Positions 38,780 to 48,244 of a stretch of DNA of 64,000 nt are shown in pieces. This stretch comes from Saccharicrinis sp963666825 (GTDB lineage Bacteria > Bacteroidota > Bacteroidia > Bacteroidales > Marinilabiliaceae): the NCBI GenBank assembly GCA_963666825.2, contig OY763044.2, positions 2,852,001 through 2,916,000 of the forward strand, in the 5' to 3' direction. Position 1 is the first letter of the stretch. Each line of letters starts with the position of its first letter. The notes below the pieces were generated by a model. That model was given only the letters and a program-made list of their open reading frames with translations, was not told the DNA's origin and made no database searches. The position numbers were made by a program, and so were the translations under genes.

Positions 38780-39019
38780 TTAGGCGCAATGTTTTTGTAA
38801 AAATTCAATAGTAGAACCAACTGACTGTAGAGCCGGCATCTCAGAATTTTCAATTTCCAAATCAAATTTTGTTTCTAAAAGGAACAAAAAACACGTAAGA
38901 TCCACTTCATCAACTAAAAGCTCTTCTTTTAAAGTCGCATCTTCAACAATTTTCTCTCTCGGCACACCAGTCTTTCTTAAAACCTTATATAAGTTTCTTC
39001 TAATTGTTTCCTGTTTCAT
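38780..39019 (-). CDS. Acyl-carrier-protein-like protein lacking the phosphopantetheine serine
   Basis: 79 residues with the four-helix ACP pattern: helix I (TIRRNLYKVLRKTG), KIVEDATLKEELLVDEVDL, helix II (CFLFLLETKFDLEIENSEM) and SVGSTIEFLQKH. In ordinary ACPs the DSL motif carries the Ser that receives 4'-phosphopantetheine; aligned on FDLEI and the helix II hydrophobics, this protein has DEV (Asp37-Glu38-Val39). It therefore should not carry an acyl arm and may be a structural or regulatory relative. It stands alone, divergent from the DUF4494 gene, with no fatty-acid or polyketide gene near. Alternatives: a small helical protein that only resembles ACP by chance, which I think less likely. 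Confidence 0.65.
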   Translation of the reverse strand: MKQETIRRNLYKVLRKTGVPREKIVEDATLKEELLVDEVDLTCFLFLLETKFDLEIENSEMPALQSVGSTIEFLQKHCA

Positions 39020-39206
39020 GATCGTATAATTTATGCTACTATTTGTGCTTATTTATTATGAAGACAATTCAACTTAGAGGCACACGTATATTAATTTTGA
39101 ATTTTTTTAAAAAATATTTCATATTCATATAATACTTCTCATTTTGCTTTGTTACTTTTTCTTCCAATAAAATTAAAATATGGTCCCATTTAAAAAATAA
39201 CCCTGC

Positions 39207-39214
39207 TATATTTG
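39207..39214 (+). promoter_or_regulatory. Putative -7 box of the DUF4494 gene
   Basis: TATATTTG, a perfect -7 match, ends 27 bases before the ATG at 39242. It overlaps an alternative TTG start at 39212, which therefore cannot lie within the message; this decides the start of the gene. Confidence 0.65.
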
Positions 39215-39241
39215 TGCTTCAAAAATTCAAAAAAAGCAATT

Positions 39242-39811
39242 ATGAATACATGGTTTGAGTGTAAAGTAAAATATGAAACTGTAGATGAACAAACTGGTAA
39301 AGAAAAGAAGGTAAACCTTCCTTACTTAATTGATGCCGTATCATATACAGAAGCTGAGAGCAGAATACATGCAGAAATGGAACAATATGTCAGAGGTGAA
39401 TTTTCTGTACCATCAATAAAAAAAGCAAACTATACAGACTTATTTTTTTATGATGATGGAGACAAATGGTATAAATGTAAAGTTGTATTTGTTTCTATTG
39501 ATGAAAAAGCAGGAAAAGAGAAAAAAGTTTCGAACCAAATGTTGGTTTTAGCATCTGATTTAAAGGAAGCATATGAAAGAATTAATCAATCGATGAATGG
39601 AATGACTGTAGACTTTGATGTTACAGCCATCATTGAAAGTAACATTGCTGACGTTTTTCCTTATTTTAAAGATGAAGTTAACGAACCAATTCCTGCCAAC
39701 TTAACACCATTAAGTGAATATGAGAAAAAACAAGAAGTAATCAGTGAAAACTCATACAATGATGATGATATCAATGAAGATGCAGACGAATCTGATGAAG
39801 AAGAAATATAA
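39242..39811 (+). CDS. DUF4494-family protein with internal duplication
   Basis: 189 residues from the ATG at 39242. The sequence holds two similar units: WFECKVKYETVDEQTGKEKK (about 4-23) with its following helix TEAESRIHAEM, and WYKCKVVFVSIDEKAGKEKK (about 81-100) with LKEAYERINQSM. Each looks like a beta-beta-alpha half of one fold. The last 25 residues are acidic (NDDDINEDADESDEEEI). It is cytoplasmic; DUF4494 proteins are typical of Bacteroidota and have no known function. A strong hairpin follows the stop codon. Confidence 0.85.
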   Translation: MNTWFECKVKYETVDEQTGKEKKVNLPYLIDAVSYTEAESRIHAEMEQYVRGEFSVPSIKKANYTDLFFYDDGDKWYKCKVVFVSIDEKAGKEKKVSNQMLVLASDLKEAYERINQSMNGMTVDFDVTAIIESNIADVFPYFKDEVNEPIPANLTPLSEYEKKQEVISENSYNDDDINEDADESDEEEI

Positions 39812-39824
39812 TTAAGATTTAAAC

Positions 39825-39863
39825 AATGAGAAATTACTTACATAGTTCAAGTAATTTCTCATT
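39825..39863 (+). terminator. Terminator of the DUF4494 gene
   Basis: A perfect 15-bp stem (39825-39839 with 39849-39863, AATGAGAAATTACTT/AAGTAATTTCTCATT) with a 9-base loop, 13 bases after the stop codon, followed by AT-rich DNA. Confidence 0.75.
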
Positions 39864-40259
39864 CGTTATTATATATTATAATCTTTATCCAATTTTATAA
39901 AACCTAATTCTTACCAATCTTCAAATTCTACAATTAATCAAACCAAAAATACTTCAGTCTTATCTCCAATCTAATTATTATTTATGGTTAATAATAACTA
40001 ACTTTATGCATTGTTAAAAGATGACTCTTTTCATGATAAAGCTACTTACTTTAACAAAATATAAACAATTAGCACTGCAGTTTGTTATACTTAAGCTTAA
40101 TTATAATTTAACACAAAATCCTTTTACATTTTTTAATAAAACATGTTCTGAAACAAGTTTTTATATCAAATTGAAATTTATCGCGCCCATTTTGTGATAA
40201 AAAGGAAAAAAATTAATGATTATTTTAATTTTAAATGAAGAAAAATATCTTTAATTGAT

Positions 40260-40267
40260 TATTTTTG
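40260..40267 (+). promoter_or_regulatory. Putative -7 box of the PEPCK-like gene
   Basis: TATTTTTG matches TAnnTTTG and ends 33 bases before the ATG at 40301. The -33 element is not clear. Confidence 0.45.
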
Positions 40268-40300
40268 CTGCTCTTAAAAAAAGAAGATTCATAAAACCGA

Positions 40301-43300
40301 ATGATAATGAAAGAGGAAGTGTTCAACTCAAAACCAACCAAGAAGGATCGTAAGGAAATGATCCAGTACATCAACCTTCAATTGGCTGCTCTTGGTCAAC
40401 CTTTGTTTCATGATGAAACAGATGCTCACAAAAAACTTTCGAATACGAAGTTTTTAGAGTTAACGGAAGGCCTTATCAGCAGTTTCAGAGAAAAATCGAG
40501 ATTGTTGTCTGATCACCTTTCACCGGTTGATTCAAGGATACAAGACTTTATTGATGATTATTTGAAGGATGTAAACATTGACAAATCCTTACGTATGCCT
40601 AACAACACTTTGGTTCTTAACCAAAAAGGGATGGCAAGAGAGGTTAGCTTACCACCAAATGGTGACACCTTCAAAAATGATTTAGTTAATTCTTATCGTA
40701 TAAAACAGGGTATATTAAATAACCCGGCTAACGATAAAAGAACTACAAAAGGAACCTTCCACATTGTTGCAGGAGGATTACCTGTTCCTTTGGATAAAAA
40801 AGAAGTACCTAAGGCTACGTTTGCTCACTTATTAAACGCTGCTTTAAATCCTTCTGATGATTTTAAAATTTTACCATTTACTTCAAACCAGGAAAACAAA
40901 GCAAAAGTAATGTTATCATTACTTCTTCGTCCTGTAGTTTGTCCTAAAGTAGAAGGTGTAATTGAAGAAAAAAGCATGGAAATTCGTTTCTTTGCTCCAG
41001 GAAGTTTAGCAAGTAACCTTGATTTTGTTGAAAACATCTTTGGTAATGCAGGTGATCACAACTTAGCAGAAAATGATGCAGCTCTTGATGTTGAACACTG
41101 GACTGGTCATACTGGATGTATTATCCTTGCACCACAATTAACAAAGTTAAAAAAGAAAGATATTGGATTACCTCATATATCAGAAGCTACAGATCGTCAG
41201 AAAAAAGATGGTATGTGCTACGAGAGCGAGGATGAACTATATAACGAAGGTGGAGCTTTTAAAGTAACTTGTCGTGATGACAGAGGTATTGTTATCACTT
41301 TAATCGCTGACAACTACTACGGATACTCTAAAAAAGAAGTTAAAACTCAAATTGGATATTCAGCTAACTTATTTGGATTAGTTGAGGAAGAACACGCAGG
41401 TGGTGCTATCGCTTTCCCTCGTGGTATTATGAGTGAAAACGTATTTGGAAATAATTTCTCAGAGAAATTTGATTACGCATATAACTTTAAAGAGGCTATT
41501 AGCTTAATTGGCGATAAGGTTGAGGTTAAACCTGAAGGATATGCAATTGATAAAAAATATCCTAGCATTGTTTACATTCCAGAAGGTGCTGACATTGATA
41601 TTCAAAAAAGTTCAGTTTCTTGGGATAATAATGGATCAGAGTTCTCTTTAAAGCTTTCTCCTGAAAAGATTTATGTGCATCCATCTGGTGATAAATTCCA
41701 ATTGGTAAAACACCCAGCTCAACCACTTTGGAGAATTATCCATACAAGTGCAGAAGGAATGTTCTGTCACAAACCATGTACTGTATCTGGTGGTGGTAAA
41801 TCAGAGATTTCTAAATCATTACAGAATGCCATTAAATATGGTACTTTCAACATTCAAAATCTAGAAGAAGATTTTAAATTAGCTGACGAAATCATCAACA
41901 AAGATTTTTCTACTCGTTGGAAAGATTACAAACCAGGTGAAGCAACTCACGATACTCGTAGTTTCTTAAGTCCTGAGCGCACACTTGGTTCAGCTGTAAA
42001 ATTATTAACTCCTTCTGATCAATATAACAAAGAGTATAATGAGTTCTTAAAAAACATTCCTGAACACATTCGTACTTTAGTATTATTTGTAAAACGTTTA
42101 TACAGAAACGATACTGAAAAAGGAAACTGGAAAGATTATATGACTGTAGAGATCGTTAACGGTCGCGCAGGAACAACTCTTATGTATAAAAACAATCCGG
42201 TAATTGGTAGTTATGTTCGTATTGGATTTAGTAAAGACGAAAACTGGTTAGTTCACAAACTACGTTCTGACTTTGTTCCTAGTCATAAAATTCAAATGGA
42301 AGATGATATTACAGCTTCTATTACTATTCCTGCATCAAGAATTAAGTATTTAAATAACGAATACAAAAATCCTTCTGTAAAAGTAACAGCTAACTGTGAA
42401 AGTCACTTATTCCAGAGACCTGATGAAGCTGTAATCAGAGGTTATGATGTTGATGCAGAATTTGACATTGTACAAGATGGTACATTCTTAACAAACTACG
42501 AGCCTTTACGCAAAGCTGATGCTATCGAGTTAATGGAAGATGCTATCAACTTTGACAAATATACTCAACCAGTTAAAGATCATATTACTAAGGTTGCGAC
42601 TAGTGAGAAAGATACATTTTTTGTAACACCTTCTCATACTCGTATCGTTGAAGATGGTCCTACTAAAAACCCAAGATATCTACAGAAAAATATTTATGCT
42701 GTAGAAACAGAGGATAGCTATTTAGCTGAAGTTGGTATCAGACTAAGAAGAAGAATTACTCCTGATCAACCTGTTGTTCATATCGTAAATGCAGTATTAC
42801 CAGGACGTAGAAACAATCCAGTTGATAAAGAAAACGGAATCAGACCATTAAGTGTTTACAACCCTATTCATTATCAAGAATTACCTGAATTATTTATGGA
42901 CTTTATCTGTAGCTTAACTGGTAAATCTCCATCAACAACAGGTGCTGGATCTGAAGGTGCTTTAACAAAAGGTCCTTTTAACATGTTAGCTCCAACATCA
43001 GATTTAAACAATGCTTTATTATCATACATCCTAACTGAATACCAAGGATTCAGCTCTGCTGCAGGATATGTTGGAAAATCAAGATTTGATCACGACATCA
43101 GTCTTTTAATCCCTGAAATCTGGGCTCGTTTAGTTCCTGAAGACAGAGATCCTAATTTATTAATTGAGACTGGCTGTTTAGAAAAACTTGAAGATTTTGA
43201 ATTTGAAGGTAAAAAAGTACTTGCTAGCCGTTTAGGATATAGAATTACAGAAAACTTCGCATTTAGATGTATGAACCGTCTATTTGACGAACCTAAAGCT

Positions 43301-43783
43301 GTATTTAGCGAAGAAATGCTTAAACCAGAACTTCAGGGAATGGAAGATTTCGTTGACGGAATCAATAACATTGTTGAAGCACAACAAAAAGTTGCATTAG
43401 CCTACTTTGAAGATGGAAGTGTTGAAGCAGCTATTCCTCCATTGAAAATTCTTTTAAGCATTATGGCTTATGGAGAATACGAAGGAAAAACAATTGATGA
43501 TCCTGAATTACGTAAGTGTTTTGATCGTGATTATGTTATCAATAGCGATTGGTATAAAGAAAGATTAGCTCTTAAACAAAAACAAAATCTTGCATTTATT
43601 ACTAATCAGTTAAATAACCTTGAAAAATTTGCTACTGCTAAAGAAAATGCTGAATTAGTTGAGCAAATGAATATTACAACCAGAATTAAAATTGCAAAAG
43701 AAAAGATTGAATACATTAAATCAGAACAATACATTATAGACCATGTTGGTACTATTGGTGCTGATCCCCTTTTCAAAAAATAA
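40301..43783 (+). CDS. Probable PPi-type phosphoenolpyruvate carboxykinase (1160 residues)
   Basis: A single 1160-residue cytosolic protein with no signal peptide or membrane helix. I read it as the large diphosphate-dependent PEP carboxykinase described from Entamoeba and Propionibacterium (about 1,100-1,200 residues), which interconverts oxaloacetate plus PPi and PEP plus CO2 plus phosphate. Candidate active-site stretches are HWTGHTGCIILAPQL (about 268), CTVSGGGKSEISKS (about 500, P-loop-like), the glycine-rich TGKSPSTTGAGSEGALTKGP (about 880) and LPGRRNNPVD. The family assignment rests on memory of size and these motifs, not on an alignment. CGT and GGT codons look more frequent than in neighbours, suggesting high expression. 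ATG at 40307 is an equal start candidate. Alternative: a conserved large protein of unknown function. Confidence 0.6.
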   Translation: MIMKEEVFNSKPTKKDRKEMIQYINLQLAALGQPLFHDETDAHKKLSNTKFLELTEGLISSFREKSRLLSDHLSPVDSRIQDFIDDYLKDVNIDKSLRMPNNTLVLNQKGMAREVSLPPNGDTFKNDLVNSYRIKQGILNNPANDKRTTKGTFHIVAGGLPVPLDKKEVPKATFAHLLNAALNPSDDFKILPFTSNQENKAKVMLSLLLRPVVCPKVEGVIEEKSMEIRFFAPGSLASNLDFVENIFGNAGDHNLAENDAALDVEHWTGHTGCIILAPQLTKLKKKDIGLPHISEATDRQKKDGMCYESEDELYNEGGAFKVTCRDDRGIVITLIADNYYGYSKKEVKTQIGYSANLFGLVEEEHAGGAIAFPRGIMSENVFGNNFSEKFDYAYNFKEAISLIGDKVEVKPEGYAIDKKYPSIVYIPEGADIDIQKSSVSWDNNGSEFSLKLSPEKIYVHPSGDKFQLVKHPAQPLWRIIHTSAEGMFCHKPCTVSGGGKSEISKSLQNAIKYGTFNIQNLEEDFKLADEIINKDFSTRWKDYKPGEATHDTRSFLSPERTLGSAVKLLTPSDQYNKEYNEFLKNIPEHIRTLVLFVKRLYRNDTEKGNWKDYMTVEIVNGRAGTTLMYKNNPVIGSYVRIGFSKDENWLVHKLRSDFVPSHKIQMEDDITASITIPASRIKYLNNEYKNPSVKVTANCESHLFQRPDEAVIRGYDVDAEFDIVQDGTFLTNYEPLRKADAIELMEDAINFDKYTQPVKDHITKVATSEKDTFFVTPSHTRIVEDGPTKNPRYLQKNIYAVETEDSYLAEVGIRLRRRITPDQPVVHIVNAVLPGRRNNPVDKENGIRPLSVYNPIHYQELPELFMDFICSLTGKSPSTTGAGSEGALTKGPFNMLAPTSDLNNALLSYILTEYQGFSSAAGYVGKSRFDHDISLLIPEIWARLVPEDRDPNLLIETGCLEKLEDFEFEGKKVLASRLGYRITENFAFRCMNRLFDEPKAVFSEEMLKPELQGMEDFVDGINNIVEAQQKVALAYFEDGSVEAAIPPLKILLSIMAYGEYEGKTIDDPELRKCFDRDYVINSDWYKERLALKQKQNLAFITNQLNNLEKFATAKENAELVEQMNITTRIKIAKEKIEYIKSEQYIIDHVGTIGADPLFKK

Positions 43784-43802
43784 TTTTATTATTCGATAAA
43801 CT

Positions 43803-43831
43803 AAAAGAGGTTACCTAAAGTAACCTCTTTT
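43803..43831. terminator. Bidirectional terminator between the PEPCK-like and TPR genes
   Basis: A 12-bp perfect stem (43803-43814 with 43820-43831, core GAGGTTAC/GTAACCTC) with a 5-base loop is followed on the plus strand by seven or more T; the A-rich left side gives a T run on the minus strand. It serves the two convergent genes. Confidence 0.88.
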
Positions 43832-43837
43832 TTTATT

Positions 43838-44500
43838 CTATTTTTTACAGTATTTATCAATATAATCTTTAGATCCATTATAACCCATATCTAAAGCTTT
43901 CTTCCAATCCAAACAGGCATCTTCCTTTTGTCCTTTTTTATATAAACAAACTCCTCGATTAAAATAGGCTGCTGAGAATTCAGGATTTAATTTTAAAGCA
44001 TAATCATAATCAACAAGAGCTCCGTCATACATTTTTAATTGCATAAAACAATTTGCCCTATTAAAGTAATAATAATGAACCAAATAGAAATCTTCTCCAT
44101 TCCTTTTTGCATAATTTGTTGCATTCGTATACTCTAATATCGCCTCAGGAAAATCAGAACTATCTCTTAATATTTCAGCAAGGTAAAAGCACAACTCGTC
44201 ATCATCAGAAAATATTTGTTTTCCCTTTTGCAAGGCACCCATAACAACCTCTTTACAACTCTTGTCATGCAACCACACCTCATAAATTAACAAATAGGTC
44301 TCTTTTAAAACAGAATCAACAGATAATGATTCCACCAAGGTTTTAAGAGCCTCTTTATATTTATCTTCATCCAGGAATTGTTGTGCCTTATTCATTAAAT
44401 CTAATGCCATATTTCTATCATCTACATCAACAACATAGTTTTTTTGAGCATTTAGATTTAAACCCACAAACAAAAGTAATATTGAAAACCAACACCTCAT
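43838..44500 (-). CDS. Secreted TPR protein
   Basis: 220 residues with a signal peptide (MRCWFSILLLFVGLNLNAQ). Several TPR units follow: ALDLMNKAQQFLDEDKYKEALKTL (about 32-55), LCFYLAEILRDSSDFPEAILEYTNA (about 103-127), FNRANCFMQLKMYDGALVDYDYALKLNPE (about 147-175) and AAYFNRGVCLYKKGQKEDACLDWKKALDMG (about 178-208). TPR arrays bind proteins; the partner is unknown. A TATTTTTG box on the minus strand (44668-44675) could be its promoter, giving a leader of about 160 bases. Confidence 0.8.
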   Translation of the reverse strand: MRCWFSILLLFVGLNLNAQKNYVVDVDDRNMALDLMNKAQQFLDEDKYKEALKTLVESLSVDSVLKETYLLIYEVWLHDKSCKEVVMGALQKGKQIFSDDDELCFYLAEILRDSSDFPEAILEYTNATNYAKRNGEDFYLVHYYYFNRANCFMQLKMYDGALVDYDYALKLNPEFSAAYFNRGVCLYKKGQKEDACLDWKKALDMGYNGSKDYIDKYCKK

Positions 44501-44691
44501 ACCCCTAATTTTTATTGCTATAAAATGAAATATGATACCTAATTACTCCAATTGCCTCAATAAAAACAAGGTCTTTCTATCTGTAATATTATTTCATTTT
44601 CACTAAACAGCATTATAAAGGTAAGATAGAATCATTCTATATTCAATACTCATTAATAAGGAGAGTGCAAAAATATATTACTATCAAAACA

Positions 44692-45801
44692 TTACTTTAC
44701 CTCAAATAAATCAAGTTCTTTTGCTTTACCTTTTAATTGAACCTTATCTACATATTCTATTTGGTAACCATTTTGATGGTTAGATATAACATTTGCAAAA
44801 GACTTTGTAACCAACAATTCTTTTTTATAAGGTTTGCATTGTTTTTGTATGCGGGCAGCAGTATTTAATACATCTCCATGGAAAGCCAATTCTGTTTTGA
44901 CTTCGCCAACTTCTGCAGCCATTACTTTTCCTACATTTATAGAGGCCGAGAATACAGGAATTAAACCATACTTTTCATTAAAATAAGAATAGTTTTCATT
45001 TAATTCATCTTTAAAAAGAAAGAAGAAATCTACGGCTTTCTTGTAGTTTTTAATTTTTGAAGCATCCCATGTTACAACCACCTCATCACCTACAAATTGA
45101 TAAATCCTTCCATTCGTCATCAACAAAGGACTCGTTAGTTTTTTAAAGCAATCCTGAATAAAATAACTATACTTTTCATGTCCTAATTTTTCTGCAAATT
45201 CTGTAGATGATTGCAAATCTAGAAACATAAAAATCAGATACTCTTCCCTTGGACGTTGATAATAGCCCATCATCACTCTCCCTAACTTCCTAAATCCAAT
45301 TTGTTTAAATAGGGTAATCAGTAATTGGTAAACATAACTACCAACAAACATTACAATTAGAAAGAAAAGTGTAGTTGGGTTAAAAAGAAAGCTTCCTATA
45401 GAATTCTTTACTTCTGAAAACACTAATCCTATTTCAACGGTATAATGAATCAGTCCTAACAAAAAGCTTATTACAACAAAAGTTAAGGTATCAAATAACA
45501 CAACAACTAAAGTCAATCTTTTTATATGATATTTTCGAACTAGTTGAGGATAAATAAAGAATTGACCATACCATGAAATTAAAGCAAAGATTGAAATTAT
45601 CAGGGATGAACTAACTATACGTTCTTTCATAAAAATCATCCCCTTGCTAAATGTATCTGCTATATCATTACTTTTATAACCTAAAAATTGCACAAACATT
45701 GCTAATCTAAGTACAAAATTCCAATATAAAAGTGCATTTATAAGTTGTAATAAATGAAACTTCAGCTTAGTTCTGTAATACTTTTTCTTTGAATTTGACA
45801 T
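44692..45801 (-). CDS. Membrane-bound class III adenylate/guanylate cyclase
   Basis: 369 residues. The N-terminal half has about four membrane helices (around residues 20-38, 55-70, 80-115 and 140-165). The C-terminal class III cyclase domain (about 185-365) has the metal-binding aspartates in IFMFLDLQSST and QFVGDEVVVTW and the FHGDVLNTAARIQ segment expected near the substrate site. It should make cAMP or cGMP from the matching nucleotide; base preference cannot be settled by eye. No cyclic-nucleotide receptor is adjacent. Confidence 0.85.
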   Translation of the reverse strand: MSNSKKKYYRTKLKFHLLQLINALLYWNFVLRLAMFVQFLGYKSNDIADTFSKGMIFMKERIVSSSLIISIFALISWYGQFFIYPQLVRKYHIKRLTLVVVLFDTLTFVVISFLLGLIHYTVEIGLVFSEVKNSIGSFLFNPTTLFFLIVMFVGSYVYQLLITLFKQIGFRKLGRVMMGYYQRPREEYLIFMFLDLQSSTEFAEKLGHEKYSYFIQDCFKKLTSPLLMTNGRIYQFVGDEVVVTWDASKIKNYKKAVDFFFLFKDELNENYSYFNEKYGLIPVFSASINVGKVMAAEVGEVKTELAFHGDVLNTAARIQKQCKPYKKELLVTKSFANVISNHQNGYQIEYVDKVQLKGKAKELDLFEVK

Positions 45802-45973
45802 GTTATAATACTGATTTATCTAATAGAATAAACAGACTTTAAGTTACAAAAATAGATTAATCCGATTTATAAAATATCAGAAACCAGATGAAGTGCTATA
45901 ATCTGGGTATGTCAAACCAAATTCAAGCCATAAAAGTGAAATAAAAACAACATCTAAGATTATTATACAAAAA

Positions 45974-45995
45974 AAAGCTTCCTTTCGGAAGCTTT
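45974..45995 (-). terminator. Terminator of the TonB-dependent receptor gene
   Basis: AAAGCTTCC (45974-45982) pairs with GGAAGCTTT (45987-45995) around a GAAA-type 4-base loop on the minus strand, followed by about eight T. It lies 22 bases after the receptor stop. Confidence 0.88.
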
Positions 45996-46016
45996 AACTA
46001 ATTCATCTTATAATGA

Positions 46017-48092
46017 TTATTTATAACCTATTTTAACCTGCAAGCCTACTTTTATCCATCTTCCCGGTTGATAAAGCTGACCAATGTCTGTGTACTTTTT
46101 ATCAAACAAGTTAGTAGCTTCTGCATATATTTTATACTTTGACTCTGACCACAATAATTTAAAATCAACCACTTCAAAAGGATCGTATTCTTTTGCCTCT
46201 TCTATGCCAGTATTTATATCATACTCAGAATACCCTCCTACTCTGTCTTGATATTGTAAAGTCCATGCAGCACTCAAATTTGAAAAAATTGCATGAGACA
46301 AAGTACCTGAAAATTTATGCTTCAAATAATCAAACACATAACGTGAATTATAACCTTCAGGTAGTGATTTATCCTGATTTAACCAGGAATAATCTAACTT
46401 CAAACTCTTTAACACCTTTTGCGATGACAACAACTTGATAAAGCTAAGATTTACATTAGCCTCAACTCCATATGTTTTTATCTCATTTATATTTGAAGTA
46501 GTCCATTTTTCATCTGATGATGCATTAATTGGTTTACCCCAATCAATCATATTTTCACCATCTCTACTAAATACTGAAATATTTGTTGAAATCCCCGATC
46601 CTGTTCTGTACTTAATACCACCTTCATAAGTCAACGACTCTTCTGGCTTTAAATCCGGATTCCCTTGAATAGTAGAACTATTATAAAATAAATCAGTATA
46701 TGTTGGCATTCGTAAAGACTTATTTACGCTACCATAAACCTTAATATTTTCATTAAACCAATAACCTACATCTACACCTGGGAACACATCAAATTTCCAA
46801 TCTAAATCAGAATTAACATAAGCCATCAATCCTGCAGAGATTGACAAATTATGAAACGAATAGCTATGTTCTAGAAATAACGAAGTATTGGTTCTGGTAT
46901 ATTTCTTTGTAAAGAAACCATCTTTTTCTCCAGGAGCAGAAATTTCATCTTCCATATCATTTCCAAGTACATTACTCCATATTGATTCTGATCTAAAATC
47001 TCCCCCCAATGCAGTCTTACCATATTTAGAAACAATAACTTTATTAATATTAGCTCCAAACACATCTGTTAAGTGATAATTATGATTTGTGTACCAAGAA
47101 GCTGCATTTTCATAATTTCTAAATAGCTCAAATCGATCGTGATTACGTCTCCAATAAATTGAGGATTTAATTGGATTTTTAGTTTTTGAAGTAAAACTTA
47201 AACTAGCAAATTTAGTTCTGGTTTGCTCGTATTGATTTGGATAACGAGCTGTGTAGAAAGAATTTGAACCAAAACCTTTATCTGTATATCCAACTTGTAA
47301 CTCTACAAGTTCTTTATCTATATTTAATTGTCCATGATAAAATAAATTGTATATATCAAAATCTGTATTATCAATATATCCATCACTAGACATCTTATTG
47401 GCAGCGATAAAACTCTTAAATTGTTTTGTAGCAATAGTACCGTTGGCACCTATATTATACAAACCGTTTTGTCCTTTTAATAAGTTAGCTTTTATTCCCG
47501 AGGTTTCTTCTGATCCAGTAATGAAGTTTATGGCGCCACTAAATGCGCTTGCTCCATGAATTCTAGCTCCGGGTCCTTCAAGTATTTCAACCCTTTCAAT
47601 ACTCTGAAAATCTACTGGAAGATTTAAACTGTGATGTCCTGTCTGTGGATCTGTAATATTAATTCCGTTTAGCAGAATCATTACCTGATCAAAAGAACCA
47701 CCACGAACACTAACGTCTGATTGAACACCTAACGGTCCTCTTTGTCTCACATCTACCTGAGCTACATATTCAAGTAACTGATCAACACTTTGGACAGGTA
47801 AAGATTCAATCTCATTCTTTGTAATTACTGTCACCACTCTGCCTATCTCTGAATAAAGGGCAGGAGTCCTTCTTGCGGATACTTCAATCTCCTGAATATC
47901 AATTTTCTTATTCACAGAAGATGTATCCGTTTGTGCAAATGTTTGTGTATAACCAATAAATGTAAAATAGATTAATGACAACATTCCAATTTTAATATAC
48001 TTATTTAATGAATTAAATACAGCATACTTAGAACCTTGCCATTTCTTAAACATTACAGGAATACAACAAAATTTTAATGAATTTAATCGCAT
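46017..48092 (-). CDS. TonB-dependent outer-membrane receptor (BtuB-like)
   Basis: 691 residues. A plug domain (about 70-185: IQEIEVSARRTPALYSEIGRVVTVITKNEIESLPVQSVDQLLEYV, VSVRGGSFDQVMILLNGINITDPQTGHH, VERVEILEGPGARIHGASAFSGAINF) is followed by a 22-strand-type barrel ending in LFDKKYTDIGQLYQPGRWIKVGLQVKIGY. The TonB box is probably IDIQEIEVSA. It imports a ligand such as a cofactor, siderophore or sugar; none is indicated. I looked for a cobalamin riboswitch upstream and found none. The start could be Met1, Met14 or Met37; the signal helix is MLSLIYFTFIGYTQTFAQ. A TATTTTTG box lies on the minus strand at 48124-48131. Confidence 0.9.
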   Translation of the reverse strand: MRLNSLKFCCIPVMFKKWQGSKYAVFNSLNKYIKIGMLSLIYFTFIGYTQTFAQTDTSSVNKKIDIQEIEVSARRTPALYSEIGRVVTVITKNEIESLPVQSVDQLLEYVAQVDVRQRGPLGVQSDVSVRGGSFDQVMILLNGINITDPQTGHHSLNLPVDFQSIERVEILEGPGARIHGASAFSGAINFITGSEETSGIKANLLKGQNGLYNIGANGTIATKQFKSFIAANKMSSDGYIDNTDFDIYNLFYHGQLNIDKELVELQVGYTDKGFGSNSFYTARYPNQYEQTRTKFASLSFTSKTKNPIKSSIYWRRNHDRFELFRNYENAASWYTNHNYHLTDVFGANINKVIVSKYGKTALGGDFRSESIWSNVLGNDMEDEISAPGEKDGFFTKKYTRTNTSLFLEHSYSFHNLSISAGLMAYVNSDLDWKFDVFPGVDVGYWFNENIKVYGSVNKSLRMPTYTDLFYNSSTIQGNPDLKPEESLTYEGGIKYRTGSGISTNISVFSRDGENMIDWGKPINASSDEKWTTSNINEIKTYGVEANVNLSFIKLLSSQKVLKSLKLDYSWLNQDKSLPEGYNSRYVFDYLKHKFSGTLSHAIFSNLSAAWTLQYQDRVGGYSEYDINTGIEEAKEYDPFEVVDFKLLWSESKYKIYAEATNLFDKKYTDIGQLYQPGRWIKVGLQVKIGYK

Positions 48093-48211
48093 ACTCTTAT
48101 TTTAAATTATTTTAAATAAGCCGCAAAAATAATAAAATATAAGTGTGTAAATAATGATTTATAAAATAATAGAAGAAGAATGGGCTAGTAAACAGAATGG
48201 ATATAAATAAA

Positions 48212-48244
48212 AAAGTCGCTGTAAAACGTTCATACAGCGACTTT
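48212..48244 (-). terminator. Strong minus-strand terminator without an assigned gene
   Basis: AAAGTCGCTGTA (48212-48223) pairs perfectly with 48233-48244 across a 9-base loop; on the minus strand the T-rich stretch TTTTTTATTTA follows. The HIT gene upstream already has its own terminator, so this one implies a separate short transcript. Confidence 0.75.

Larger units (their letters stand above)
39812..40300. other. 489-base gap: terminator, empty AT-rich DNA, promoter
   Basis: It holds the DUF4494 terminator (39825-39863) and a -7-like box at 40260-40267, both listed separately. A loose inverted pair TTTATC/GATAAA lies at 40177-40201 and might be an operator. I see no credible gene in between. 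Confidence 0.6.

Noticed and set aside
40021..40197. A 58-codon plus-strand frame in the gap before the PEPCK-like gene
   Set aside because: The composition is random AT-rich sequence (MTLFMIKLLTLTKYK...), with no ribosome site, promoter or family likeness.
46017..48130. Cobalamin riboswitch for the BtuB-like receptor
   Set aside because: The leader is too short and no B12-box-like segment was seen upstream.
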